Assembly (NCBI GenBank): GCA_038120765.1
Contig: JAYOMI010000007.1
Span: forward strand, 4,720-68,719
Reading direction: 5' to 3'
Length of the DNA stretch: 64,000 nt
Source: CAXBCP01 sp038120765
GTDB lineage: Bacteria > Pseudomonadota > Alphaproteobacteria > MPNO01 > UBA830
In this document: in pieces, positions 16,050 through 24,373 of the stretch
How positions within the stretch are numbered: the stretch's first letter is position 1
Layout of the letters: each line of letters opens with the position of its first letter
Position numbers and translations under genes: made by a program
Notes under the pieces: generated by a model
What the model saw: only the letters and a program-made list of their open reading frames with translations
The model's database searches: none
What the model was told of the DNA's origin: nothing

Positions 16050-17861
16050 ATGACAACCGCAGCTGCCAGCGACACGACCAAAGCCACCCCAGACCCCGAG
16101 CTGGGCGTATTGCCCGTCTGGGATCTGACCGATCTCTATCCCGGCAATGACAGCCCGGAACTGAACGCGGACCTCGATCGCGTGGCGAAAGACGCCGCTG
16201 CCTTCGTAGACCGCTACAAGGGCAAGCTGGCCGGCCTCAGCGGCAAGGCGCTGGGCGCCGCCATTGCGGAATTTGAGGCCATCGACGAGATCATGGGCCG
16301 CGTGATGTCCTATGCGCAGCTTGTCTATGCCGGCAACGTGTCGGATCCCGCCATCGGGCGCTTCTACCAGACCATGCAGGAACGGGTGAACGACATTTCC
16401 GCCCATACGCTGTTTTTCGCGCTGGAACTCAACGAGATCGACGACAAGGTTCACGCAAAGCAGCTCAAGGCGCCGGCGGCGGCGAAGTACAAGCCCTGGG
16501 TGGACGATGCGCGCCTGTTCCGGCCCCACCAGCTGGATGAGGAAATCGAACGCCTGCTGCACGACAAGCGGGTTGCCGGCCGCTCCGCCTGGAACCGGCT
16601 GTTCGACGAGACCATGGCAGATATGCGGTTCGATTATGACAGCCGGATGATCACCTCCGAAGAGGTGATGAACATGCTGTCGAATCCGGACGAGGGCGTG
16701 CGCGAAAAAGCGGCGGGAACGCTTGGGAAGGAATTGCAGAAACACGCCCGCACGTTCTCGCTGATCACCAACACGCTGGCGAAAGACAAGGAGATCGAGG
16801 ACAAGTGGCGTCACTTCGCGCGGCCCGAATCGTCGCGCAACCTCGCCAACCAGGTGGAGGACGAGGTCGTCGATGCGCTGAATCAGGCCGTGCAGGCCGC
16901 CTATCCTACCCTGTCGCACCGCTATTACGCGATGAAGGCCAAATGGTTCGGCAAGGACAAGCTAGATCACTGGGACCGCAACGCCCCGCTGCCGGATGCC
17001 GATAACAGCGTCATTCCCTGGGCCCAGGCGACGGAGACGGTCCTCACCGCCTATGAAGATTTTTCGACCGATCTTGCCGATATCGGCAAAAAGTTCTTCG
17101 ACAATGCGTGGATCGACGCACCGGTTCGCGAGGGCAAGTCTTCCGGCGCCTTCGCCCATCCGACCGTGCCCTCGGCGCATCCCTACCTTCTGCTGAACTA
17201 CCAGGGCAAAACGCGCGACGTGATGACCCTGGCGCATGAGCTTGGCCATGGCTGTCACCAGGTGCTGGCGGCGCCGCAGGGCAACCTGATGGCTGACACC
17301 CCGCTGACCCTCGCGGAAACCGCGTCCGTGTTCGGCGAAATGCTGACATTCCGCCGGATGCTCCGCGCCCAGGACGATCCGGGGAAGCGCAAGGTGATGC
17401 TGGCCGGCAAGGTCGAGGACATGCTCAACACGGTCGTCCGCCAGATCGCGTTTTTCAATTTCGAACTGCGGGTCCATACGGCGCGGCGCGAAGGCGAGCT
17501 GACGGCGGAGGATATCTGCGACATCTGGATGGGCGTTCAGACCGAAAGCCTCGGCCCGGCGATCCGGTTCGACGACAATTACCGCTGGTACTGGACCTAC
17601 ATCCCGCATTTCATTCATTCGCCGTTTTACGTCTATGCCTATGCCTTCGGCGATTGTCTGGTGAATTCGCTCTACGCGGTTTACGAACAGGCGGCGGACG
17701 GCTTCGCCGACAAATATCTCGACATGCTGCGGGCGGGCGGCACGCTGCGCCACACCGAGCTGCTGGCGCCGTTCGGCCTCGATGCGTCCGATCCGGCCTT
17801 CTGGCAGAAGGGGATCAGCGTGGTCAGCGGGCTGATCGACGAGCTGGAGGCGATGGATTGA
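16050..17861 (+). CDS. pepF: M3-family oligoendopeptidase F
   Basis: This 603-residue zinc metallopeptidase has the catalytic HELGHGCHQ at about residue 396-404, preceded by LLNYQGKTRDVMTLA, and a downstream Glu in LAETASVFGEML. It degrades short peptides in the cytoplasm. Length and motif spacing match the PepF/M3B subfamily. The ATG at 16050 follows GGGAA and gives the MTTAAAS start. The kinase gene follows 9 bp later. Confidence 0.93.
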   Translation: MTTAAASDTTKATPDPELGVLPVWDLTDLYPGNDSPELNADLDRVAKDAAAFVDRYKGKLAGLSGKALGAAIAEFEAIDEIMGRVMSYAQLVYAGNVSDPAIGRFYQTMQERVNDISAHTLFFALELNEIDDKVHAKQLKAPAAAKYKPWVDDARLFRPHQLDEEIERLLHDKRVAGRSAWNRLFDETMADMRFDYDSRMITSEEVMNMLSNPDEGVREKAAGTLGKELQKHARTFSLITNTLAKDKEIEDKWRHFARPESSRNLANQVEDEVVDALNQAVQAAYPTLSHRYYAMKAKWFGKDKLDHWDRNAPLPDADNSVIPWAQATETVLTAYEDFSTDLADIGKKFFDNAWIDAPVREGKSSGAFAHPTVPSAHPYLLLNYQGKTRDVMTLAHELGHGCHQVLAAPQGNLMADTPLTLAETASVFGEMLTFRRMLRAQDDPGKRKVMLAGKVEDMLNTVVRQIAFFNFELRVHTARREGELTAEDICDIWMGVQTESLGPAIRFDDNYRWYWTYIPHFIHSPFYVYAYAFGDCLVNSLYAVYEQAADGFADKYLDMLRAGGTLRHTELLAPFGLDASDPAFWQKGISVVSGLIDELEAMD

Positions 17862-17870
17862 TGGCCTTTC

Positions 17871-19220
17871 ATGGCTGATTCCCGCGAGAACAATAGCCTC
17901 GGCGGGCGCGCAAGGCGCTACGCGAAGGTCGGCCGCGCCGTCGGCGGACTGGCGGCGCGTGTCGCCGGCGAGCGCTATCTCGGCATGTCGCTCGACAAGG
18001 GCCGGCACGCCGAGGACCTGAAACAGGCGCTGGGCGGGCTGAAAGGCCCGCTGATGAAGGTCGCCCAGATCATGTCGACGATCCCCGACATGCTGCCCGA
18101 AGAATATGTCGGGGAACTGGCCGAACTGCAGTCGAATGCGCCGCCCATGGGCTGGCTCTTCGTGCGCCGCCGTATGGCGGCGGAACTCGGACCAGACTGG
18201 CAGGACAAGTTCAAATCATTTGAGCGCGAAGCGGCGGCGGCGGCGTCCCTCGGCCAGGTTCACAAGGCAGTCCATCCCGACGGGCGGGACCTTGCCTGCA
18301 AGCTGCAATACCCGGACATGAAATCGGCGGTCGAGGCGGACCTCAAGCAGCTCCGGATCGTGTTTTCGCTCTATCACCGCTACGACAAGGCGGTAAACGC
18401 GTCTGAAATTCACCGCGAGGTGTCGGACCGGCTGCGCGAAGAGCTGGATTACGTTCTCGAACGCAAGCATATCGACCTCTATCGCGACATGCTGGCGACG
18501 GAAAAAGGCGTCCACGTGCCGGAGCCGGTGACCGACCTGTCGACCGACCGTCTGCTGACCATGACGTGGCTGGAAGGCACGCGGATGATGGAATGGGTCG
18601 ATGCCGACCAGGAAACCCGGAACCGCGTCGCCATGAACATGTTCCGCGCGTGGTACGTGCCGTTCTATTACTACGGCACCATTCATGGCGATCCCCATCT
18701 CGGGAATTACTCGGTGCGCGAGGATGCCTCGATCAACCTGATGGATCTCGGCTGTATCCGCATATTCGAACCGCGTTTCGTACAGGGCGTGATCGATCTG
18801 TATCGCTCGCTGGAAAACAACGACCGGGAACTCGCCGTTCATGCCTATGAGACATGGGGCTTCACAGGCCTGTCGAACGAGGTCCTCGATACGCTGAATA
18901 TGTGGGCGGAATTCGTCTACGGCCCGCTGCTGGAAGACCGCCCCCGCCGCATCCAGGAAACCGACGGTACGATGTATGGCGCGCGTGTTGCGAACAAGGT
19001 GCACGGCGAACTGCGCCGCCTCGGCGGTGTCACCCCGCCCCGCGAATTCGTCCTCATGGACCGCGCGGCGATCGGCCTCGGCTCGGTTTTCCTGCATCTG
19101 AAGGCGGAACTGAACTGGCATTCCATGTTCCACGACCTGATCGGCGATTTCGACGTGGACAAGCTGGAAAAGCGCCAGGCCGCCGCGCTGAAAAAGGCGG
19201 ATATAGAGCGGCCGGACTGA
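17871..19220 (+). CDS. ABC1/UbiB (COQ8/ADCK)-family atypical kinase
   Basis: The 449-residue protein has the family's N-terminal segment LKGPLMKVAQIMSTIPDMLPEEY (the KxGQ motif, here KVAQ) and the Ala-rich loop AAAASLGQVHKAV. A Lys follows in LACKLQYP, and the catalytic HGDPHLGNY and metal-binding LMDLGCIR are present. COQ8/ADCK proteins are ATPases that support ubiquinone synthesis by acting on lipid or protein partners at the membrane. It starts 9 bp after pepF. Another CoQ-related gene (COQ9) is elsewhere in the window but not linked. Confidence 0.9.
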   Translation: MADSRENNSLGGRARRYAKVGRAVGGLAARVAGERYLGMSLDKGRHAEDLKQALGGLKGPLMKVAQIMSTIPDMLPEEYVGELAELQSNAPPMGWLFVRRRMAAELGPDWQDKFKSFEREAAAAASLGQVHKAVHPDGRDLACKLQYPDMKSAVEADLKQLRIVFSLYHRYDKAVNASEIHREVSDRLREELDYVLERKHIDLYRDMLATEKGVHVPEPVTDLSTDRLLTMTWLEGTRMMEWVDADQETRNRVAMNMFRAWYVPFYYYGTIHGDPHLGNYSVREDASINLMDLGCIRIFEPRFVQGVIDLYRSLENNDRELAVHAYETWGFTGLSNEVLDTLNMWAEFVYGPLLEDRPRRIQETDGTMYGARVANKVHGELRRLGGVTPPREFVLMDRAAIGLGSVFLHLKAELNWHSMFHDLIGDFDVDKLEKRQAAALKKADIERPD

Positions 19221-19318
19221 ACCGGTTTCCCTCCCCAGTTAAGTATGCCCCTGATTTGATCGGCCGTCGGCAAGGTCGTAAAGTCCGCCCGAGATAAGAC
19301 TTTCAGGGAAACCATTTC

Positions 19319-19786
19319 ATGGATGTAAGACGCGTCGTTACGGGACATAACGAGGCAGGGGAATCCTGCGTACAGATCGACGATATCGCGTCGAACGCCA
19401 CATCGCGGCGGCCGGGACACGATTCCAGGCTCATCTGGGTAACCGACGCGGCGCCGGCGCGCTGGGATGTCGGCACCGATGCCGGCGCCCGCGAGGTCGG
19501 CCGCCCGCCGCCTGAAAACGGCACGCTGATCCGTATTCTTGAAATCCAGCCCGGCGTCACGGCGGAGCCGCATTTTACCGAAACCGTCGACTACGTGATC
19601 GTCATGTCCGGCGAAATGGACATGGAACTCGATACCGAGACGGTGACGCTCCATGCCGGCGATGTGCTGGTTCAGCAGGGCACGCGCCACAACTGGATCA
19701 ACCGGGGCACGGAACCCTGCCGGTTCGCCGCGATCCTAATCGACGGGACAGGGGATATTGCCCGCGCCGAAGCGCCGCAGCGCTAG
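19319..19786 (+). CDS. Cupin-domain protein
   Basis: The 155-residue protein is a single cupin. Motif 1 is PHFTETVDYVIVMSGEM, motif 2 is GDVLVQQGTRHNWINRG, and likely metal ligands are His, Glu and the later His. The decarboxylase genes begin 12 bp downstream on the same strand. It may be a dioxygenase, an isomerase or a small-molecule sensor in the same pathway. Nothing in the sequence fixes the substrate. Confidence 0.85.
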   Translation: MDVRRVVTGHNEAGESCVQIDDIASNATSRRPGHDSRLIWVTDAAPARWDVGTDAGAREVGRPPPENGTLIRILEIQPGVTAEPHFTETVDYVIVMSGEMDMELDTETVTLHAGDVLVQQGTRHNWINRGTEPCRFAAILIDGTGDIARAEAPQR

Positions 19787-19798
19787 GAACGTCGCCCG

Positions 19799-20311
19799 AT
19801 GAATGCCCGCAGGGAAGTCGCGCAGCGCGTCGTCGAACAGGCGGCCGCCTGCGATATCAGTCTGGTCGCCAGCCTGCCCGATAACTGGGTCGCCGAGGTC
19901 ATCCGCGAATTCGACCGCGACGAACGCTTTCGTCATGTGCCCGTAAACCGGGAAGAATCGGCGGTCGGGCTGTGCTCGGGGGCGTTCCTGTCCGGCACAA
20001 GGTCGATGGCGGTGATGGGCGCATCCGGGCTAATGACGCTGATCTATGCGATCACCAAGATCAACTACACCTATGAGATCCCGCTGATGATTCTGGCGAC
20101 CCTGCGCGGCGCGCCCGGCGACACGGCCAAATTCCATGTCTCCAACGGGCTGTATTTCCTGCCGTCGCTGGATGCGATCAACCTGACCTACGAGATCATC
20201 GACAGCGCCGACAAGATTCCGCTGATCAAGCGCGCCTATGATCATTCGCGTACCGTCAGCCGTCCGGTCGTGGCGATCATGACGCGAGACGTCCTGCGCG
20301 GGGAGGCCTGA
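19799..20311 (+). CDS. Thiamine-diphosphate decarboxylase, alpha (Pyr-domain) subunit
   Basis: The 170-residue protein corresponds to the separate N-terminal Pyr domain found in sulfopyruvate decarboxylase alpha (ComD) and phosphonopyruvate decarboxylase-type enzymes. The ThDP-activating Glu is in VNREESAVGLCSGAFLSG, followed by MGASGLMTLIYAI. The PP domain is the next gene, 2 bp away, so a two-subunit enzyme is likely. Family members decarboxylate 3-carbon acids such as sulfopyruvate. Coenzyme M synthesis is not expected in this organism, so the real substrate is open. Confidence 0.8.
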   Translation: MNARREVAQRVVEQAAACDISLVASLPDNWVAEVIREFDRDERFRHVPVNREESAVGLCSGAFLSGTRSMAVMGASGLMTLIYAITKINYTYEIPLMILATLRGAPGDTAKFHVSNGLYFLPSLDAINLTYEIIDSADKIPLIKRAYDHSRTVSRPVVAIMTRDVLRGEA

Positions 20312-20313
20312 CC

Positions 20314-20937
20314 ATGAGCATTCCCTATCGCGATGCATTCCGGTTCCTCGCCGACAAGCGGCAGGAAGAACTGGTGGTCACATCCGCCGGCAACTCGTCG
20401 CAGATGTGGTGGGACGTCACAAAGGATGCCGACAAGACGTTCTATCTGGATGCGTCGATGAGCATGTCCACCCTGCTGGCGTCGGGCGTGGCATACGGCC
20501 TGCCGCAGGCCAAGGTGTGGGCGTTCATGGGGGACGGCGCGTTTGTCATGAACCCGGCCATGCTGATGGTCGAGCGCGATCTGAATTTGTCGAATCTCGT
20601 CCATATTCTCGTCTCCAACCGGGTCTATGGCGGCACGTCCGATCTCGACCTGCCGAACAAGCCGGTGACCGACTATGTCGCCATGGCGAAATCCATGGGC
20701 CTGGAACGGTGCTGGAACTTCGACACCCTCGGCGCGCTCGAGGACGGCTTCGATGCGGCCTTCCGCGGCAACGATCAGGGCCACAGTTTCGTCGTGCTGG
20801 AACTGGACCCGATGACGGCGGAAGATCATCGCATCGAAGAGCCGCCGATGGACGGGCCGGAGATCAAGTTCCGCTTCGGGCGCTATATAGAGGCAAAATA
20901 CGGCGCGAAGGTGTTTACCCACCAGTTCCAGCGCTGA
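20314..20937 (+). CDS. Thiamine-diphosphate decarboxylase, beta (PP-domain) subunit
   Basis: The 207-residue protein carries the ThDP/Mg-binding motif GDGAFVMNPAML ... NRVYGGT (GDG-X25-N type) and resembles sulfopyruvate decarboxylase beta (ComE). It pairs with the alpha subunit 2 bp upstream. Cofactor binding occurs at the alpha-beta interface in such enzymes. The cupin gene just before them is probably in the same transcription unit. Confidence 0.8.
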   Translation: MSIPYRDAFRFLADKRQEELVVTSAGNSSQMWWDVTKDADKTFYLDASMSMSTLLASGVAYGLPQAKVWAFMGDGAFVMNPAMLMVERDLNLSNLVHILVSNRVYGGTSDLDLPNKPVTDYVAMAKSMGLERCWNFDTLGALEDGFDAAFRGNDQGHSFVVLELDPMTAEDHRIEEPPMDGPEIKFRFGRYIEAKYGAKVFTHQFQR

Positions 20938-21079
20938 CGGGAAATCCTGGCTGTATCCCCGCCTTTCTTCGCCTGTTTCCCGTTGTGTCTTTATGTGTCG
21001 GCTGGCGGTTCCGGTCTTGCGTCAGGCGTCCGGGACGTTAAGAATGGGCTTTAGCGAATTTCAACTGGGTAGGCTCCGG

Positions 21080-21514
21080 ATGAGAATTCTTGATGACGCG
21101 AAAGTGTTTTCGCGATGTTTTTGCGTGGCGGTGGGTATCTGCATGGCGATGGCCGTGCTGGTGCCGGGCAGTGCGACAGCGTTACCGGATGAACCGGGCC
21201 GGTGGAACAGCAATACGTCAGACATCGCCGAGGGTCTGGGTACGTTGGGAAACGTTGGTCTTGCCGTAAACCCTGCGGCTTGGGATATCTCGGATATCCC
21301 GGATGGTATCTCCGCGATCGGGTTTGGCCCCTCCGTTCTCATCCCGTACAATCCGGCACGCGTCGATGAGGCCGGCCTCGTCTTGCTCCTTGATGGCGCG
21401 GCAGAGCTGTCCATCCAGGATACGCCGACCGTCATTCCCGAGCCGGCACCGCTCGCCATCCTCGGACTGGCGATCCTCGCTCTCGGCTTCTGCCGGCGGC
21501 GCCTGAAAACCTGA
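21080..21514 (+). CDS. PEP-CTERM sorting-signal protein (small)
   Basis: The 144-residue product has a signal peptide (hydrophobic VAVGICMAMAVLVPGSATA) and a short low-complexity body. The C-terminal anchor reads IPEPAPLAILGLAILALG then Cys-Arg-Arg-Arg. The PEP motif, hydrophobic helix and basic end identify an exosortase/archaeosortase-type substrate. The start could also be ATG 21044, but MRILDDAKV at 21080 gives a better signal peptide. There is no recognisable catalytic domain. A weak sigma-54-like element (TGGCTG ... GC, about 20948) lies upstream but lacks the TT of the -12 box. Confidence 0.8.
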   Translation: MRILDDAKVFSRCFCVAVGICMAMAVLVPGSATALPDEPGRWNSNTSDIAEGLGTLGNVGLAVNPAAWDISDIPDGISAIGFGPSVLIPYNPARVDEAGLVLLLDGAAELSIQDTPTVIPEPAPLAILGLAILALGFCRRRLKT

Positions 21515-21546
21515 TCCCGGCGCGATCTCTGCGCTTGCTGATGAGG

Positions 21547-22126
21547 CTAATTGGCGTCCGCCGGAAACAGCCGTCCAAGAACATCTATGTCGCCTTTATC
21601 GGAAAACCGGGCGACGATGATTTCGCCGGAACGCGGGTATACCCCGGTGAGGGCTGTGATGTTGACCNNNNNNNNNNGGTTTGTCCTGTTTGATCCGGGC
21701 CGTCAGGGCGGCAGTCTGCGCCGGTTCGCTCTCCCGGTTCCCGAAAAACGAATTCAGCGCCGGCAGCGGTTCGACCGGGCCGATACCCAGCAGACGGGCG
21801 GTTTCGGCGCAGCGGCACCATTGGCTGGTGAAGACCCTGGCCGCCGCGATGCCGTTCGACCGGAAAGCGGCGCCGATGGCACGCGCCTGGTCGCGGCCGG
21901 CATCCGACAAATTCCGCTGGGTCGTGCAGTCGCCGATGACGACCCGTTGCGGATCGCCGGTGCCGGGCGCCAGGGCATGGCGGATCATGGCGAAGGCGTT
22001 GCCGGAACGAACGGCTTCCCAGAGCGCCGTATCCTTCTGCGCGTGAGCGGGGCCGGACAATGCGGCGACGGCAATCGCGGCCATGGCGATCAGGTTTCTG
22101 CAATACGATAGCGTGTTCATATACAT
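21547..22126 (-). CDS. Histidine phosphatase family protein, exported (contains gap)
   Basis: The product has a signal peptide (IAMAAIAVAALSGPAHAQ) followed by the branch-1 histidine-phosphatase core MIRHALAPGTGDP. NLSDAGRDQARAIG and TSQWCRCAETARLL come next. After the N-run the sequence resumes as VNITALTGVYPRSGE... and ends ...FPADAN at 21547. The second catalytic His lies in the family segment just before VNITALTG, inside the gap. The true length is about 195-200 residues. ATG 22120 is an alternative start. It probably acts on a periplasmic phosphate ester. Confidence 0.85.
21668..21677. other. Assembly gap (10 N) inside histidine phosphatase gene
   Basis: The 10-N placeholder removes the segment with the second conserved His. 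The frames on the two sides differ, so the true length is not 10. Confidence 0.95.
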
Positions 22127-22268
22127 AAAGGTTCCTTGTCCCGTGTGGCGGTCGCTCGGTTAAGATACGTTGCGACCCGGCCGACGGTTTCGTTTGTTTG
22201 CCGCGTTCCGCAGGGCACTGAAGCGCCCTTAGAACCTGGTCGCCCGGAAACTGACAGGAGAACGCAGC

Positions 22269-23075
22269 ATGGCCCGCAAGCCCCGGAAGACCCGTGACGG
22301 ATTACCGGAAAAGGTCGCGCACCCGGTCCTGTCGGCACAGGACTACAAGCAGGCGCTGACGCCGCTTCAGTATCTCATGCGCTCGATCTCGCTGAGCTAT
22401 TTCCGTCAGCGGCTGAATGCGGTCGTCGTCATCGAAGGATCCGATGCGGCGGGCAAGGGCGGGGCGATCCGCCGGATGACGGCCGAGCTGGACCCCCGTC
22501 ATTACGATGTCTGGCCCATCGGGCCGCCCTCGGCGGAGGAACTGCGTCATCACTATCTCTGGCGCTTCTGGCAACGCATGCCGGAAACCGGCCTTATCGG
22601 CATATTCGACCGGTCCTGGTACGGGCGTGTCCTGGTCGAGCGGGTCGATGCGCTGACGCCGGAAACGCGGTGGCGGGAGGCGTATGACGAAATCAACGCG
22701 TTTGAGAAATCGCTGGTCGATGACGGGACGCGCCTGGTGAAGATCTATCTTCATGTGAGCGCGGAGGAACAACGGCGCCGGCTGGCCGAACGGGTGAAAG
22801 ACCCGCACAAGAACTGGAAGGTTTCCCCCGCGGATTTCTGCAACAACCTGCAGCGCGACAGCTATGTGGCGGCGACGGAGGAGATGCTTGAGCGCACCTC
22901 GACAGACGCCGCGCCGTGGCATGTGATCGCCGCCGACGACAAGCGCCACACGCGGATTTCGGTACTGGAAATCGTTACCGGCGCCCTGTCGCGCGATGTC
23001 GATCTGACCCCGCGTCCGCTGGATGACGAAACCCTGCGCCTTGCCCGGGAAGTGCTGGGCGACGGGGCGGATTAA
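22269..23075 (+). CDS. Polyphosphate kinase 2 (PPK2) family protein
   Basis: The 268-residue protein has the PPK2 Walker A GSDAAGKGGAIRR, Walker B and lid segments FDRSWYGRVLVERV, and the conserved region VKDPHKNWKVSPAD. PPK2 enzymes use polyphosphate to phosphorylate nucleoside mono- or diphosphates, or the reverse. Length is normal for a single-domain PPK2. The stop codon overlaps a CtrA box that probably serves the next gene. Confidence 0.92.
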   Translation: MARKPRKTRDGLPEKVAHPVLSAQDYKQALTPLQYLMRSISLSYFRQRLNAVVVIEGSDAAGKGGAIRRMTAELDPRHYDVWPIGPPSAEELRHHYLWRFWQRMPETGLIGIFDRSWYGRVLVERVDALTPETRWREAYDEINAFEKSLVDDGTRLVKIYLHVSAEEQRRRLAERVKDPHKNWKVSPADFCNNLQRDSYVAATEEMLERTSTDAAPWHVIAADDKRHTRISVLEIVTGALSRDVDLTPRPLDDETLRLAREVLGDGAD

Positions 23076-23086
23076 TACGGTATTAA
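23072..23086. promoter_or_regulatory. Candidate CtrA-binding site (exact TTAA-N7-TTAA) upstream of PEP-CTERM gene
   Basis: TTAA at 23072-23075 and TTAACCAT at 23083-23090 have a 7-bp spacer. The element sits in the symmetric sequence TAATACGGTATTA and overlaps the ppk2 stop codon. The PEP-CTERM gene starts 88 bp downstream. Confidence 0.6.
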
Positions 23087-23174
23087 CCATGATGCCGGCT
23101 TGCCTGTTCGAGATGCGAAGGCTATCAAGGCAGGGGGGTAACCGGGGACCGGTTGCGTAAATTGGGGTAGTGCA

Positions 23175-23813
23175 ATGCTTGGGAAATTTCGCCTTTCGGC
23201 CTGTGGTTTGATCGTATTGATGTTCGCGTTTGCGGGGGCTGCGAACGCGGCGCCGATCACGCAGACGATCAGTTTCAGTTTTAATAATTTTGTGCCCGGC
23301 GGTTTGTCGACTGCCCCTTCTCTGGTCACCGAGGCGACCGGCTCGGTCTCATTCACCTACGACACGGCGACACCGACCAGCATATTCGGACAGGCCGTGG
23401 ACAGTATTTCCTTCACCTCGCCGACTCCGCCCGGCTTCTCCTTCCTGACGTCGAACGTGATGTTCGACCTCAAAATCGGCGCAGATAAGAACTTCGCGAC
23501 AAACGATTACGAACTGGAGTTCTACCAGGATGAGCTGAGTGTCGTGTTCAACAAGGTCGGTGATTTTCTGATCTCAATCGCTGCGGGCGGACCGATCGGG
23601 GCCGATGTGCCGGGCCCCGCGACCAGGATGGCCGGACTGTTTCTCGTCATCGACCAGCCGGGCAGCGACGGATTCTATAAATTCGCCAACGCCTTGACCG
23701 GCGACGTGACCTCGGCCTCCGTTCTGGTGACCGCGGAAATTGCCGAACCGGCGCCGCTCATGGTGCTGGGGCTTGGCCTTGCCGGTCTCGGATTGCTCCG
23801 CCGCCGCGCCTGA
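23175..23813 (+). CDS. PEP-CTERM sorting-signal protein
   Basis: The 212-residue product has a signal peptide (CGLIVLMFAFAGAANA) and a beta-rich body starting PITQTISFSFNNF. The C-terminal anchor is EPAPLMVLGLGLAGLGLLRRRA. The first residue of the PEP triplet is Ala, but the layout is otherwise typical. It is likely exported and processed by an exosortase encoded elsewhere. A CtrA box lies about 88 bp upstream, so expression may be tied to the cell cycle. Its fold was not recognised. Confidence 0.82.
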   Translation: MLGKFRLSACGLIVLMFAFAGAANAAPITQTISFSFNNFVPGGLSTAPSLVTEATGSVSFTYDTATPTSIFGQAVDSISFTSPTPPGFSFLTSNVMFDLKIGADKNFATNDYELEFYQDELSVVFNKVGDFLISIAAGGPIGADVPGPATRMAGLFLVIDQPGSDGFYKFANALTGDVTSASVLVTAEIAEPAPLMVLGLGLAGLGLLRRRA

Positions 23814-23832
23814 GACCGGGAGCGACGCGGGC

Positions 23833-24324
23833 TCAGTCCCAGCCGGGCGAAGACAGGATCGTGTCGCTGCGATAACGCTTGCGGCAATCGTCGATCGATT
23901 GTTTGACGATCATCCGTTTGAAGCTCCCGTCGAGGGTCAGCCATTCTTCCCGAAGATCGGGCGCGATGCCGCAGGCATCGAGTGTTTCAGACAGGATGTC
24001 GTGGCGCAGGTCGAACAGCGCTTCCGTGATGAAAAGGTGCTCGTGCGCCGCTTCGGGCAGGCGGCCGCCATAGCGGCTCGGCCCGCCCATTTTCCACGCC
24101 ATGAAATCGGTCTGCTGGTCTTCCTGATGCTGTCGCGCAGCGGNNNNNNNNNNGCGGGAGACGGATACGAAAAAGGGACTGAATGCCGGATCGGTGAAAA
24201 GCCGCTCGTACAGACGGCGGTGTACCCGTTCCAGGCAGTCGCGCCCTCCCACGCGGTCATACAGAGATTGCCGGGGGGAGCTGTTGCGGACCAGGTCGTC
24301 TTCGGATGTTCTTGTATCGCGCAT
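23833..24324 (-). CDS. Truncated haemoglobin (bacterial globin), contains gap
   Basis: The product has the globin start SLYDRVGGRDCLERVHRRLYERLFTDP (helices A-B), AFSPFF, a conserved GG with RYGGR, and AHEHLF as the probable proximal-His segment. Truncated haemoglobins bind O2 or NO through haem and are cytoplasmic. The N-run falls in the helix C-E region, so the exact length and the distal residues are unknown. Frames on both sides appear compatible with the placeholder length. The gene converges on the PEP-CTERM gene with about 19 bp between stops. Confidence 0.82.
   Translation of the reverse strand: MRDTRTSEDDLVRNSSPRQSLYDRVGGRDCLERVHRRLYERLFTDPAFSPFFVSVSRXXXXAARQHQEDQQTDFMAWKMGGPSRYGGRLPEAAHEHLFITEALFDLRHDILSETLDACGIAPDLREEWLTLDGSFKRMIVKQSIDDCRKRYRSDTILSSPGWD
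24144..24153. other. Assembly gap (10 N) inside truncated haemoglobin gene
   Basis: The 10-N placeholder removes part of the C-E helix region of the globin. Confidence 0.95.
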
Positions 24325-24373
24325 GACCGCGCCTCCTTCGGGACGACGCTAGCCCACGGCCATGAACAGTTTC

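Noticed and set aside
20948..20963. Sigma-54 promoter before the second PEP-CTERM gene.
   Set aside because: The GG and GC spacing fits, but the -12 box is CCGC and not TTGC, and the -24 box lacks the AC.
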